Assembly (NCBI GenBank): GCA_016840645.1
Contig: JAEORY010000240.1
Span: 1 to 6,328, forward strand
Direction of reading: 5' to 3'
DNA: 6,328 bases
Source: Candidatus Borrarchaeota archaeon
Lineage (GTDB): Archaea; Asgardarchaeota; Sifarchaeia; Borrarchaeales; Borrarchaeaceae
The notes below the pieces were generated by a model. It had not been told where the DNA came from. It worked only from the letters and a program-made list of their open reading frames with translations, and searched no databases. Shown one piece after another: positions 1-5,341 of this stretch (position 1 is its first letter; every line of letters begins with the position of its first letter). The translations under genes and the position numbers were made by a program.

Positions 1-1
1 T

Positions 2-1273
2 AGTATAGTTTCAATTGTTTTACTGCTTGGAATGTACCTCTACCTCAAAAAAGTTAGTAATTCTGTAAAAGAGATTGTTGGAGTGCAAGGAGATGCTCTC
101 TTTCGTGCATTTATTAAGGATTGGTTTGGAGGAAAAAGTGATGACTTAGAGGCTCTTCTTGAAGATATAGGGGAAGTAACGAATCTTCCAATCACTTTAC
201 TTCTCTTTCGTCGAGAAAAAGAGCTAAAATCTATATTTGTTATCCCTTCCTTCCATCCAGGTCCATTTAAAGATGTTGGAAGTAGTATTTTACCATTCTA
301 TTTATGCCAGAAGTTAAAAGAACAATTCAATTGTGAAATATTAGTATTTCACGGCCCTTCAACGCACGCGCTGAACCTTGTAAGTCAAAGAGAAAATGAA
401 AAAGTACTATCACAAATACAGAATCTTCTCACGAAAGATATTTCGTTCGAATCATCAGCGACTCCCTTTGTAAGAATAATAGGTGAAGAATTCCAGATAG
501 GTTGCCAGAAATTCAATGAGAAAATTGTTTTGATAGCCACACGATCTCCTAAAACAATGGAGGATATTTCGCTTGAAGTTAGTTTATCTTTAATTAATGC
601 TATAAAGGGTCGCTTTGGAACAGAGATAACCGTAATTGACGGTCATAATTGCTTGGGTGAAGATTCTCCCTTTATTGTCCCAGGATCCAAACTTGCCAGT
701 CAATTTCTGATAGACGGAGAAAAAGCGATAGAAGAAATCCAAGAAAAAAAGAATTCTGAACTGAAAATAGGAACGCATCGTTTATATCCTGACATTAAGA
801 AAGAAGAAGGAATGGGCGAGTGTGGAATTGCAGTATTGCTTGTAGAGGTCGCTGGACAAAGGACCGCTTATGTTCTTTTCGATAGTAATAATATGATTAG
901 TGGTCTCAGAGAAAACATCATTCAAAACATTCAAGAAGTGGACGAAATAGAGGTCATGACATCGGATACACACACTGTGAATGCATTAGGTCCAAGTAGG
1001 AGTGGCTATCACCCTATTGGAGAAGTAATTGATCATAAAGAAATTATCTCATATGTTCAGGAGGTCATTTCGCAAGCGAGCAAGAATATAGAAGAAGTCG
1101 AAGTAGGAGTCATTAAAGGGAATTTAGAAAATGTAAAAGTGATTGGTGACAGAGGGTTTGAGAACCTTTTAGAGGGAGTCGCAAGGGCGGCTCATATCGC
1201 TAAAACGACTTTCCCAATTATTTTTTTCGTGCTTTATCTGGTTTCTATAGTATTTCTCTTTTTCTTCTTCTAG
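2..1273 (+). CDS. DUF2070-like archaeal membrane protein, C-terminal part (5' truncated by window edge)
   Basis: The frame is open to the left edge: codons 2-31, before the first ATG at 32, encode SIVSIVLLLG, the end of a hydrophobic helix, so this is the tail of a longer protein and the ATG at 32 is internal. Counting from that Met, a short membrane end (1-6) is followed by a soluble domain of about 385 residues and a final hydrophobic segment (394-413, ending in FLFFFF). The soluble part carries His/Asp-rich motifs: HPGPF (75-79) with VGSS (82-85), HGPSTH (107-112), DGHN (203-206), SDTHT (311-315) and YHP (326-328). From memory this matches the uncharacterised archaeal family DUF2070 (N-terminal multi-spanning region plus C-terminal soluble domain); no function is known to me. 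The motifs suggest a metal-dependent enzyme, which is inference. The gene is convergent with pyrB, 40 nt apart, and the family assignment is fairly but not fully certain. Confidence 0.75.
   Translation, partial: SIVSIVLLLGMYLYLKKVSNSVKEIVGVQGDALFRAFIKDWFGGKSDDLEALLEDIGEVTNLPITLLLFRREKELKSIFVIPSFHPGPFKDVGSSILPFYLCQKLKEQFNCEILVFHGPSTHALNLVSQRENEKVLSQIQNLLTKDISFESSATPFVRIIGEEFQIGCQKFNEKIVLIATRSPKTMEDISLEVSLSLINAIKGRFGTEITVIDGHNCLGEDSPFIVPGSKLASQFLIDGEKAIEEIQEKKNSELKIGTHRLYPDIKKEEGMGECGIAVLLVEVAGQRTAYVLFDSNNMISGLRENIIQNIQEVDEIEVMTSDTHTVNALGPSRSGYHPIGEVIDHKEIISYVQEVISQASKNIEEVEVGVIKGNLENVKVIGDRGFENLLEGVARAAHIAKTTFPIIFFVLYLVSIVFLFFFF
1252..1270 (+). terminator. Pyrimidine-rich tract at the 3' end of the DUF2070-like gene
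   Basis: The last codons before the TAG stop form a T-rich run (ATTTCTCTTTTTCTTCTTC). Archaeal RNA polymerase commonly terminates at U-rich tracts without a hairpin, so this could end the upstream transcript before the convergent pyrB. It also encodes the Phe-rich C-terminal membrane segment, so the composition may be purely protein-driven. Confidence 0.2.
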
Positions 1274-1275
1274 CA

Positions 1276-1284
1276 ATAAAAAAT
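1276..1284 (-). terminator. Possible T-tract terminator for pyrB
   Basis: On the minus strand, about 30 nt past the pyrB stop codon, there is a run of six T (A run at 1278-1283 on the plus strand) in an ATTTTTTAT context. This fits a hairpin-independent archaeal U-tract terminator, but the run is short and the region is AT-rich. Confidence 0.25.
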
Positions 1285-1313
1285 AGAGTTGCCAGTTTAG
1301 AAAAGAAACATTA

Positions 1314-2228
1314 TTAGGATAAAATTAATGAGAGTAGTGCCATTCTAACCAATAAACCGTAAGAACTTTGTTGAAAGTATCTTGCATGTTTTGTTGAGTC
1401 AACATCTGTTGAGATTTCGCCTACTCGTGGCAGTGGGTGGAATACGATTAGATCGTCTTTGGCAGGTTTTAAGGTACGGCGATTTATGCAGAAATAACCT
1501 TTAACCTTTTCGTATTCTGAAGGATCTGGGAATCTCTCTTCTTGTATTCGTGTTACATATAAAACATCAAGATCTGATATTACCTCGTCGAGATCTGATA
1601 CCTCCCGAATGGATGTTCCTTCTTCGCTTAAATCTTCTAAGACATCTCGGCGCATTCTCAGCTGTTCCGGTGCTACAAATACCAATTGCACATCATAATT
1701 TGCTAAACCATACGCAAGCGATTTCACGGTTCTTCCATATTTTAGATCCCCTAGTATACCAATCGTAAGTCCATCAATCGTATTTTTTTCCCTGAGAATC
1801 GAAAATAGATCCAGCATAGCTTGTGTGGGATGACCAAGTGTTCCAGAACCGGCATTGATGATCGGTACGTTTGAATATTCAGTTGCCAGCGTCACGCTAC
1901 CTTCAATAGCATGCCTGATCACGATTGCATCGGCATAAGATTCGATGACACGGATAGTATCAACAAGAGTTTCACCTTTCGCCTTTGAACTCATCTTCGG
2001 ATCATCAAAGCCTAATACCTTTCCACCAAGGCGATACATCGCAGAAACGAACGACAACCTAGTTCTAGTTGATGGTTCAAAAAAAAGATTTGCTAGAATT
2101 TTGTTTTTGAGAATATCACTGCCTGTTTTGACAAACTTTTCCATATCACTTGCTACTTTGAAAATATGTTCAAGTTCGTCTCGTGAAAAGTCCTGAATGG
2201 ACATAATATTGCGCCCTGAAAAATCCAT
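1314..2228 (-). CDS. pyrB: Aspartate carbamoyltransferase catalytic chain
   Basis: Transfers the carbamoyl group of carbamoyl phosphate to L-aspartate, the committed step of de novo UMP synthesis, in the cytosol. Numbered from the ATG at 2228 (304 aa, normal for the family), it has the carbamoyl-phosphate loop FEPSTRTRLSF with S53-T54-R55-T56, the SSKAKGET segment with K84 contributed to the neighbouring subunit, R105 in the VIRH stretch, HPTQ (H133), KYGRT (R166), TRIQEERF (R227, Q229) and HPLPR (264-268). All catalytic positions known from the E. coli enzyme are present, so it should be active. A longer form starting at TTG 2246 adds six residues (MKRRKD), but the GAGG at 2238-2241 lies inside that extension and 9 nt before the ATG, so the ATG is preferred. 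The partner pyrI is the divergent neighbour, 254 nt away, instead of lying in the same operon. Confidence 0.97.
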   Translation of the reverse strand: MDFSGRNIMSIQDFSRDELEHIFKVASDMEKFVKTGSDILKNKILANLFFEPSTRTRLSFVSAMYRLGGKVLGFDDPKMSSKAKGETLVDTIRVIESYADAIVIRHAIEGSVTLATEYSNVPIINAGSGTLGHPTQAMLDLFSILREKNTIDGLTIGILGDLKYGRTVKSLAYGLANYDVQLVFVAPEQLRMRRDVLEDLSEEGTSIREVSDLDEVISDLDVLYVTRIQEERFPDPSEYEKVKGYFCINRRTLKPAKDDLIVFHPLPRVGEISTDVDSTKHARYFQQSSYGLLVRMALLSLILS

Positions 2229-2237
2229 ATCTTTTCG

Positions 2238-2242
2238 CCTCT
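2238..2242 (-). promoter_or_regulatory. pyrB ribosome binding site
   Basis: The minus strand reads AGAGG here, with GAGG 9 nt upstream of the ATG at 2228-2226. It lies inside the alternative TTG-initiated extension and so favours the ATG start. No comparable SD was seen ahead of the TTG. Confidence 0.55.
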
Positions 2243-2298
2243 TCAAAAATATGTGATTCCAAATGATCTTTGTAATTATTGTGATAGTTTAGTCTTTT

Positions 2299-2312
2299 TA
2301 ATTTTAATTTCC
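2299..2312 (-). promoter_or_regulatory. Candidate BRE/TATA promoter of pyrB
   Basis: The minus strand reads GGAAAT followed by TAAAATTA, resembling an archaeal BRE (RNWAAW) directly upstream of a degenerate TATA box. It would place the transcription start near 2275-2280, giving a leader of about 50 nt that includes the SD. The whole region is AT-rich, so such matches are easy to find by chance. Confidence 0.3.
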
Positions 2313-2412
2313 TAGATTTTAAATTCATATTCTTCGTAATCTGCAATATATTTCATTTGAAAAAGAGATGCTTTTAAGAGCAGTCAAATCATTAGGAAAA
2401 AACTCTGAATTA

Positions 2413-2428
2413 GTAAAACATTTTAAAG
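2413..2428 (+). promoter_or_regulatory. Candidate BRE/TATA promoter of pyrI
   Basis: GTAAAA (BRE-like, 2413-2418) is followed by TTTTAAAG (2421-2428). A start about 25 nt downstream would fall near 2450, inside the perfect inverted repeat at 2446-2465, leaving a leader of about 30 nt with the SD. A second weak TATA-like element, TTTTAAAT, is at 2317-2324. Neither is strong. Confidence 0.3.
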
Positions 2429-2445
2429 AATTAATTCGAACATTA

Positions 2446-2465
2446 ATCAGTTTATAGAAACTGAT
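2446..2465 (+). repeat. Perfect 8-bp inverted repeat just upstream of the pyrI SD
   Basis: ATCAGTTT (2446-2453) and AAACTGAT (2458-2465) are exact reverse complements separated by ATAG. The repeat ends 4 nt before the SD-like AGGGGG of pyrI. It could be an operator at the transcription start or an RNA hairpin next to the ribosome binding site. An 8-bp stem of this kind can occur by chance in a window this long, so location is the main argument. Confidence 0.45.
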
Positions 2466-2469
2466 AACT

Positions 2470-2475
2470 AGGGGG
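2470..2475 (+). promoter_or_regulatory. Strong ribosome binding site defining the pyrI start
   Basis: AGGGGG can pair with the anti-SD over six positions, one of them a G-U wobble. Seven nt separate it from the ATA at 2483, the same spacing as for the lrp and winged-helix genes in this window. It supports translation starting at a codon that is not ATG, GTG or TTG. Confidence 0.6.
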
Positions 2476-2482
2476 ACTTTCC

Positions 2483-2944
2483 ATAGAAGACGAGTTAAGA
2501 GTTAGAAAAATACGCAATGGAACTGTAATAGATCATATCCGAGCTGGAAATGCCTTAACTGTTCTAAAGATTTTAGGGATATCCGGAGGAGAGGGTAACA
2601 CCATATCCATTGCTATAAATGTACCAAGTGGCAAAGCTGGTCGAAAAGACATTGTAAAAATTGAAGATCGTGAATTAGAGCCGCAGGAAGTTGATATTAT
2701 TGCGTTAATCGCTCCTAATGCAACAATTAACATCATCCGAGACTTTAAAGTTATAGAAAAAAATAGAGTGAAACTTCCTACGACCGTTAAAGGTTATCCA
2801 CGTTGTATTAATCCCAACTGTGTCACTAATACGAAGGAACCCGTGGAACCACATTTTATACTTAGAAGCGATGAACCACTTCGCATACGCTGCCATTACT
2901 GCCATACCGTTATGGACAAGGATGACATCATCAAAAACCTTTAA
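2483..2944 (+). CDS. pyrI: Aspartate carbamoyltransferase regulatory chain, apparent ATA start
   Basis: Non-catalytic chain that binds nucleotide effectors and holds PyrB trimers together in the ATCase holoenzyme. Read from ATA 2483 it is 153 residues, the usual family length, with no internal stop. The N-terminal allosteric domain begins ELRVRKIRNGTVIDHI, with the effector-site D17-H18, K59 in the RKDIVKIE stretch, and K93. The C-terminal zinc domain has C108-x4-C113 and C137-x2-C140, the expected four-Cys set. The frame is blocked upstream by TAA at 2465-2467, and between it and the conserved ELRV there is no ATG, GTG or TTG; ATA is the only near-AUG codon and sits 7 nt after an SD. Either AUA is used, or an ATG was changed by mutation or sequencing error. 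The rest of the gene looks fully intact, so I call it functional. mobB follows 57 nt downstream on the same strand. Confidence 0.93.
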   Translation: MEDELRVRKIRNGTVIDHIRAGNALTVLKILGISGGEGNTISIAINVPSGKAGRKDIVKIEDRELEPQEVDIIALIAPNATINIIRDFKVIEKNRVKLPTTVKGYPRCINPNCVTNTKEPVEPHFILRSDEPLRIRCHYCHTVMDKDDIIKNL

Positions 2945-2989
2945 TCTATGACGACAATAGATATCATGCTTTATTTGATTATGAACTCT

Positions 2990-2995
2990 AGGAGA
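2990..2995 (+). promoter_or_regulatory. mobB ribosome binding site
   Basis: AGGAGA, 6 nt upstream of the ATG at 3002, is a near-consensus SD and fixes the mobB start. No separate convincing promoter is seen in the 57-nt gap after pyrI, which suggests cotranscription. Confidence 0.7.
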
Positions 2996-3001
2996 GATTA
3001 A

Positions 3002-3793
3002 ATGTCCACATATGTAGTCTGTGTTGTCGGTCCAAAGAGAAACGTCGGTAAAACAACCGTAGTCGAAGGATTAATTAAAAAATTGATTTTGCAAAAGGGT
3101 CTTCGTGTTGGCACTGTTAAACACATACATGGTACATTCGACACGCCTCACAAAGATACTTGGAAACATATTAAAGCTGGTGCAACTGCTACGGGTGTAA
3201 TAACCGATTCTGAACTCCTTACTATTTGGAATTCATCAGAACTTCCTATAGTTCCAGAAACTGTATTAGACAAACTTCCAAAGAATTTAGATTATGTTAT
3301 AGTTGAGGGATTCCGCCATTCGGAGTATCCGAAAATTATAGTTGCTGACGTTGCTGAAGATTTAGAAAGTATTAATCTAAGTAACACTGTCGCCATATCT
3401 GGAAGGATAGTTGAAAAGCCGGAGGAACTCAAGAAATTAGATCTTGATGCCCCAGTAGTTAAGATAAATGAAAGTGAAAAATTAGTAAATCTTCTTGAAT
3501 CCCGTGCACAGACTATTTTTGTCAATCAGTTACCAGGCATAGACTGTAAATCTTGTGGTTATGATACTTGTGCAGATCTTGCTAAAGCTGTCCGTGCAGG
3601 TGAGGCAGACGTTAGACAATGTATAACAATGTTCACCAAAGTTGACTTGACGATAAACCAACAGAATATTGTGATGAAAGGGTTCGTTCAAGATCTTTTC
3701 AAAGCAGTAGTTATGGGAGTTATTAAGGAACTAAAAGAAGTTCCCGATCACGAAAAGATTCGAGAGATCAACCTTCAAATTCGACTTGATTGA
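3002..3793 (+). CDS. mobB: MobB-type molybdopterin-guanine dinucleotide biosynthesis protein with C-terminal Fe-S motif
   Basis: MobB proteins are GTP-binding accessory factors in nucleotide attachment to molybdopterin, for molybdenum or tungsten enzymes. The N-terminal domain (about 1-165) has the P-loop GPKRNVGKTT (10-19), the family segment VGTVKHIHGTFDT (36-48) followed by KD and KAGA (58-61), and the Walker B-like YVIVEGFRH (98-106). The loop has five residues between G10 and GKT, one more than the standard GxxxxGKT, and Pro at the usual Gly/Ala position. The C-terminal region has C182-x2-C185-x4-C190-x16-C207 in a GIDCKSCGYDTC context, like the four-Cys 4Fe-4S domain of many archaeal redox proteins, then about 55 residues of unassigned tail. 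I recall similar MobB/Fe-S fusions in archaea. The client enzyme is not in the window. The gene starts with ATG and a good SD; truA follows after 23 nt. Confidence 0.88.
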   Translation: MSTYVVCVVGPKRNVGKTTVVEGLIKKLILQKGLRVGTVKHIHGTFDTPHKDTWKHIKAGATATGVITDSELLTIWNSSELPIVPETVLDKLPKNLDYVIVEGFRHSEYPKIIVADVAEDLESINLSNTVAISGRIVEKPEELKKLDLDAPVVKINESEKLVNLLESRAQTIFVNQLPGIDCKSCGYDTCADLAKAVRAGEADVRQCITMFTKVDLTINQQNIVMKGFVQDLFKAVVMGVIKELKEVPDHEKIREINLQIRLD

Positions 3794-3816
3794 ATTGCCT
3801 CGCTTGGTGTTTCTGA

Positions 3817-4632
3817 GTGGCTCGCTATGCACTTAGGGTCTTTTATATTGGAACGAATTATTATGGATTTCAGCGGCAGACGACGAAGTTCAAAACAATT
3901 GAAGGATGCCTTTTTAATGCATTTCAAGAGTCGGAACTTATTGATGACTCCCGAACATTTCGGTATGGGGCTGCTGGGAGAACTGACAGAGGAGTTCATG
4001 CTTTAGGGCAGGTAATTGCCTTTTCGACTTCTAGAAAAACAATATTAGGCCAATTGAATGCATATTTACCTGAAGATATACGCTGTTGGGCGATTGCACA
4101 TGTCCCAGAGGAGTTTAATCCTAGATTTGATGCACTTTCTAAACATTACAAGTATTTTTTGCCTTATGAAGAGACTCTAAATATAGAAAAAATGAGAAAT
4201 GCTGCAGACTACCTAATTGGTATTCATAATTTTAAAAACCTTTCAAAAGTCAATCACCATGTTAATGCGATAAGAGAAATAACTCTGCTAAAATTCAAAA
4301 AGATAAATGAGGTTCTTCATTTTGAGTTCATAGGAAAGAGTTTCCTATGGCAACAGATACGCAAGATTGTTTCTGTGCTAACCTTAGTTGGTAAAAGTTT
4401 AATGACCTTGAGTGAATTCAAAAAACTTCTAGATCCGAGTAGTGTTCCTAAAAAGGGAATCCCTCCAGCACCTGCAGGGGGATTATTACTTTATAATGTT
4501 CATTATTCGGAACTTAATTTCACAAATGATTACAAAATTATTAACGAAATTACCTCTCACTTGAAAGATGAAGTTTCTCGATTATCATGCTTGAAAAAAG
4601 TCTTTAATGAAATTTGTAAGGGCATCTATTGA
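3817..4632 (+). CDS. truA: tRNA pseudouridine(38-40) synthase
   Basis: Converts uridines 38-40 of the tRNA anticodon stem-loop to pseudouridine. At 271 residues it matches the usual TruA length. The N-terminal YIGTNYYGFQRQ (10-21) is the family RNA-binding strand. The catalytic aspartate is D57 in GRTDRGVHA (54-62). Other conserved segments are LNAYLPEDI (80-88), the FNPRFDALSKHYKYF stretch (100-114), FLWQQIRKIV (176-185) and PAPAGGLLL (217-225). The start is GTG at 3817; it cannot be further upstream because a TGA stop directly precedes it in frame (3814-3816). A weak SD-like GGTG lies at 3806-3809. The 23-nt gap after mobB and the lack of an evident promoter suggest it is the last gene of the pyrI-mobB-truA set. 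It is convergent with the lrp-type gene, 34 nt away. Confidence 0.96.
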   Translation: MARYALRVFYIGTNYYGFQRQTTKFKTIEGCLFNAFQESELIDDSRTFRYGAAGRTDRGVHALGQVIAFSTSRKTILGQLNAYLPEDIRCWAIAHVPEEFNPRFDALSKHYKYFLPYEETLNIEKMRNAADYLIGIHNFKNLSKVNHHVNAIREITLLKFKKINEVLHFEFIGKSFLWQQIRKIVSVLTLVGKSLMTLSEFKKLLDPSSVPKKGIPPAPAGGLLLYNVHYSELNFTNDYKIINEITSHLKDEVSRLSCLKKVFNEICKGIY

Positions 4633-4666
4633 TTTCTGCAACCTTTAACATCTAAAAGTCCATAAG

Positions 4667-5086
4667 TTATGGTTTCAATCGTTCCATAACGATTGCGGGA
4701 CACACTCTCTCTACTCCTTTTAGAGTGCTTATTTCTTCAAGGTATTCAGATAATTTTTTTTCTTTTGCCCAAATTTCGCATATTATATGATGATCTCCTG
4801 TACTAAGTTGTACGGAGCGTATTTCTTCAAATGCAGTTAACTTTTCTGCCACTTCAAGTAACTTAGCAGAATCTGTATCGACTCCGACAATAGCGACTGT
4901 ATAACCCATAGCAGCAGGATCCAACTGCACGGAAAAACTCAAAATGACTCCATTCTGCATCATTTCCTTGATTCTTTTTCTTACAGTTGATTCCGCAATA
5001 CCGATTTTTTCTGCTATGGCAGTATTTTTTTGCCGAGCATCTTTTTGTAATTGTTCAATAATTTTTTGATTTATGTCATCAAGCAT
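4667..5086 (-). CDS. Lrp/AsnC family transcriptional regulator
   Basis: DNA-binding regulator of the Lrp/AsnC (feast/famine) family, 139 residues, a little shorter than the typical 150-165 but complete. The N-terminal AsnC-type HTH begins MLDDINQKIIEQLQKDAR, with the helix-turn-helix at about 22-43 (NTAIAEKIGIAESTVRKRIK) and GVI leading to the linker and LDPAAMGY (56-62). The RAM ligand-binding/oligomerisation domain runs from about 63 to 137, with the loop STGDHHIICEIW (95-106) where family members have a conserved turn near the effector site. The start is ATG at 5086 with GAGG 7 nt upstream. It is transcribed away from the winged-helix gene, and the shared 255-nt region contains ACGA/TCGT palindromes suited to dimer binding, so autoregulation and control of the neighbour are plausible. 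The effector and target genes cannot be read from the sequence. Confidence 0.93.
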   Translation of the reverse strand: MLDDINQKIIEQLQKDARQKNTAIAEKIGIAESTVRKRIKEMMQNGVILSFSVQLDPAAMGYTVAIVGVDTDSAKLLEVAEKLTAFEEIRSVQLSTGDHHIICEIWAKEKKLSEYLEEISTLKGVERVCPAIVMERLKP

Positions 5087-5093
5087 TGGATGT

Positions 5094-5098
5094 CCTCG
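5094..5098 (-). promoter_or_regulatory. Ribosome binding site of the lrp-type gene
   Basis: The minus strand reads CGAGG here, with GAGG (5097-5094) 7 nt upstream of the ATG at 5086, confirming that start. Confidence 0.6.
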
Positions 5099-5113
5099 GA
5101 AATACTATATTAT

Positions 5114-5124
5114 ACTTCATTCGT
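5114..5124 (+). promoter_or_regulatory. Imperfect ACGA/TCGT operator-like site 1
   Basis: ACTTCATTCGT matches the palindrome at 5236-5246 at 8 of 11 positions; only the right half is intact. Its centre is 33 nt from the site at 5148-5156. It overlaps the predicted transcription start of the lrp-type gene. Confidence 0.3.
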
Positions 5125-5140
5125 GGTGTTCTACATCTAG

Positions 5141-5148
5141 TATTTATA
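5141..5148 (-). promoter_or_regulatory. Candidate TATA box of the lrp-type gene
   Basis: The minus strand reads TATAAATA. A start about 25 nt downstream falls near 5115-5120, giving a leader of about 30 nt that includes the SD. The palindrome ACGAATCGT (5148-5156) touches its upstream edge, where the BRE would be, and a related half-palindrome (5114-5124) covers the predicted start, a layout typical of autorepression. Confidence 0.4.
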
Positions 5149-5156
5149 CGAATCGT
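5148..5156 (+). promoter_or_regulatory. ACGA/TCGT operator-like palindrome 2
   Basis: ACGAATCGT is a perfect palindrome of ACGA and TCGT around a single central base. It abuts the candidate TATA box of the lrp-type gene on its upstream side. Binding by the Lrp-type dimer is inferred. Confidence 0.4.
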
Positions 5157-5175
5157 CAGAATATCATGCATTAAC

Positions 5176-5192
5176 GGAAATCGATATAAAAG
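5176..5192 (+). promoter_or_regulatory. Candidate BRE/TATA promoter of the winged-helix gene (distal)
   Basis: GGAAAT (5176-5181) fits the archaeal BRE pattern RNWAAW and is followed by CGATATAAAAG with a TATA-like core at 5185-5192. This predicts a start near 5215 and a leader of about 125 nt. A related element, CGATATATAAAA, occurs at 5216-5227. Confidence 0.4.
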
Positions 5193-5218
5193 TATGAAGA
5201 TATATTATTGCAATGCGA

Positions 5219-5226
5219 TATATAAA
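5219..5226 (+). promoter_or_regulatory. Candidate TATA box of the winged-helix gene (proximal)
   Basis: TATATAAA within CGATATATAAAAA. A start about 25 nt downstream would be near 5250, directly after the palindrome at 5236-5246. Either this or the distal element, or both, could serve the gene. Confidence 0.4.
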
Positions 5227-5235
5227 AATTATATA

Positions 5236-5246
5236 ACGAAATTCGT
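5236..5246 (+). promoter_or_regulatory. ACGA/TCGT operator-like palindrome 3
   Basis: ACGAAATTCGT has perfect 5-bp arms (ACGAA/TTCGT) around one base. As I recall it, the site bound by the Methanocaldococcus Lrp-family protein Ptr2 has an ACGA-TTT-TCGT core, the same pattern. A half-site, ACGAAT, follows at 5257-5262. It sits between the proximal TATA box and the predicted start of the winged-helix gene. Confidence 0.45.
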
Positions 5247-5328
5247 GAGATTTAAAACGAATAACGCAAAGAGTTTTTCTAAATGCGAGAGACTTTGCAC
5301 TTTTGGTCTTACTCAGGTTTTAATTAAA

Positions 5329-5335
5329 AGGAGGT
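5329..5335 (+). promoter_or_regulatory. Full-consensus ribosome binding site of the winged-helix gene
   Basis: AGGAGGT is a complete anti-SD match, the best in the window. The GGAGG core ends 7 nt before CTG 5342. It is 60 nt from the first GTG (5396), far too distant to serve that codon, which argues that translation begins near 5342. Confidence 0.7.
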
Positions 5336-5341
5336 CTTTTA

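Noticed and set aside
2428..2437. GAATTAATTC perfect 10-bp palindrome upstream of pyrI
   Set aside because: In such AT-rich sequence this can arise easily. It has no second copy and no clear relation to promoter elements beyond overlapping the weak TATA region.
2533..2905. Two minus-strand frames (2533-2736 and 2705-2905)
   Set aside because: Both are antisense shadows of pyrI, whose plus-strand translation is clearly homologous to the regulatory chain.
2483..2944. pyrI as a pseudogene because it lacks a standard start
   Set aside because: The reading frame is intact over the full family length with all zinc and effector-site residues, and the SD is strong. Decay would not leave only the start codon changed.
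2948..3001. 17-codon frame between pyrI and mobB whose TAA directly abuts the mobB ATG
   Set aside because: It has no SD, is very short, and simply ends in the mobB ribosome-binding region. Likely chance.
4784..4802. Box C-like ATGATGA suggesting a C/D guide RNA
   Set aside because: It lies inside the lrp-type coding sequence, encoding the GDHHII stretch, and no properly spaced D box or kink-turn partner was found.
5207..5214. ATTGCAAT palindrome between the two candidate TATA boxes
   Set aside because: Short, single copy and unlike the ACGA/TCGT sites; not enough to call an operator.
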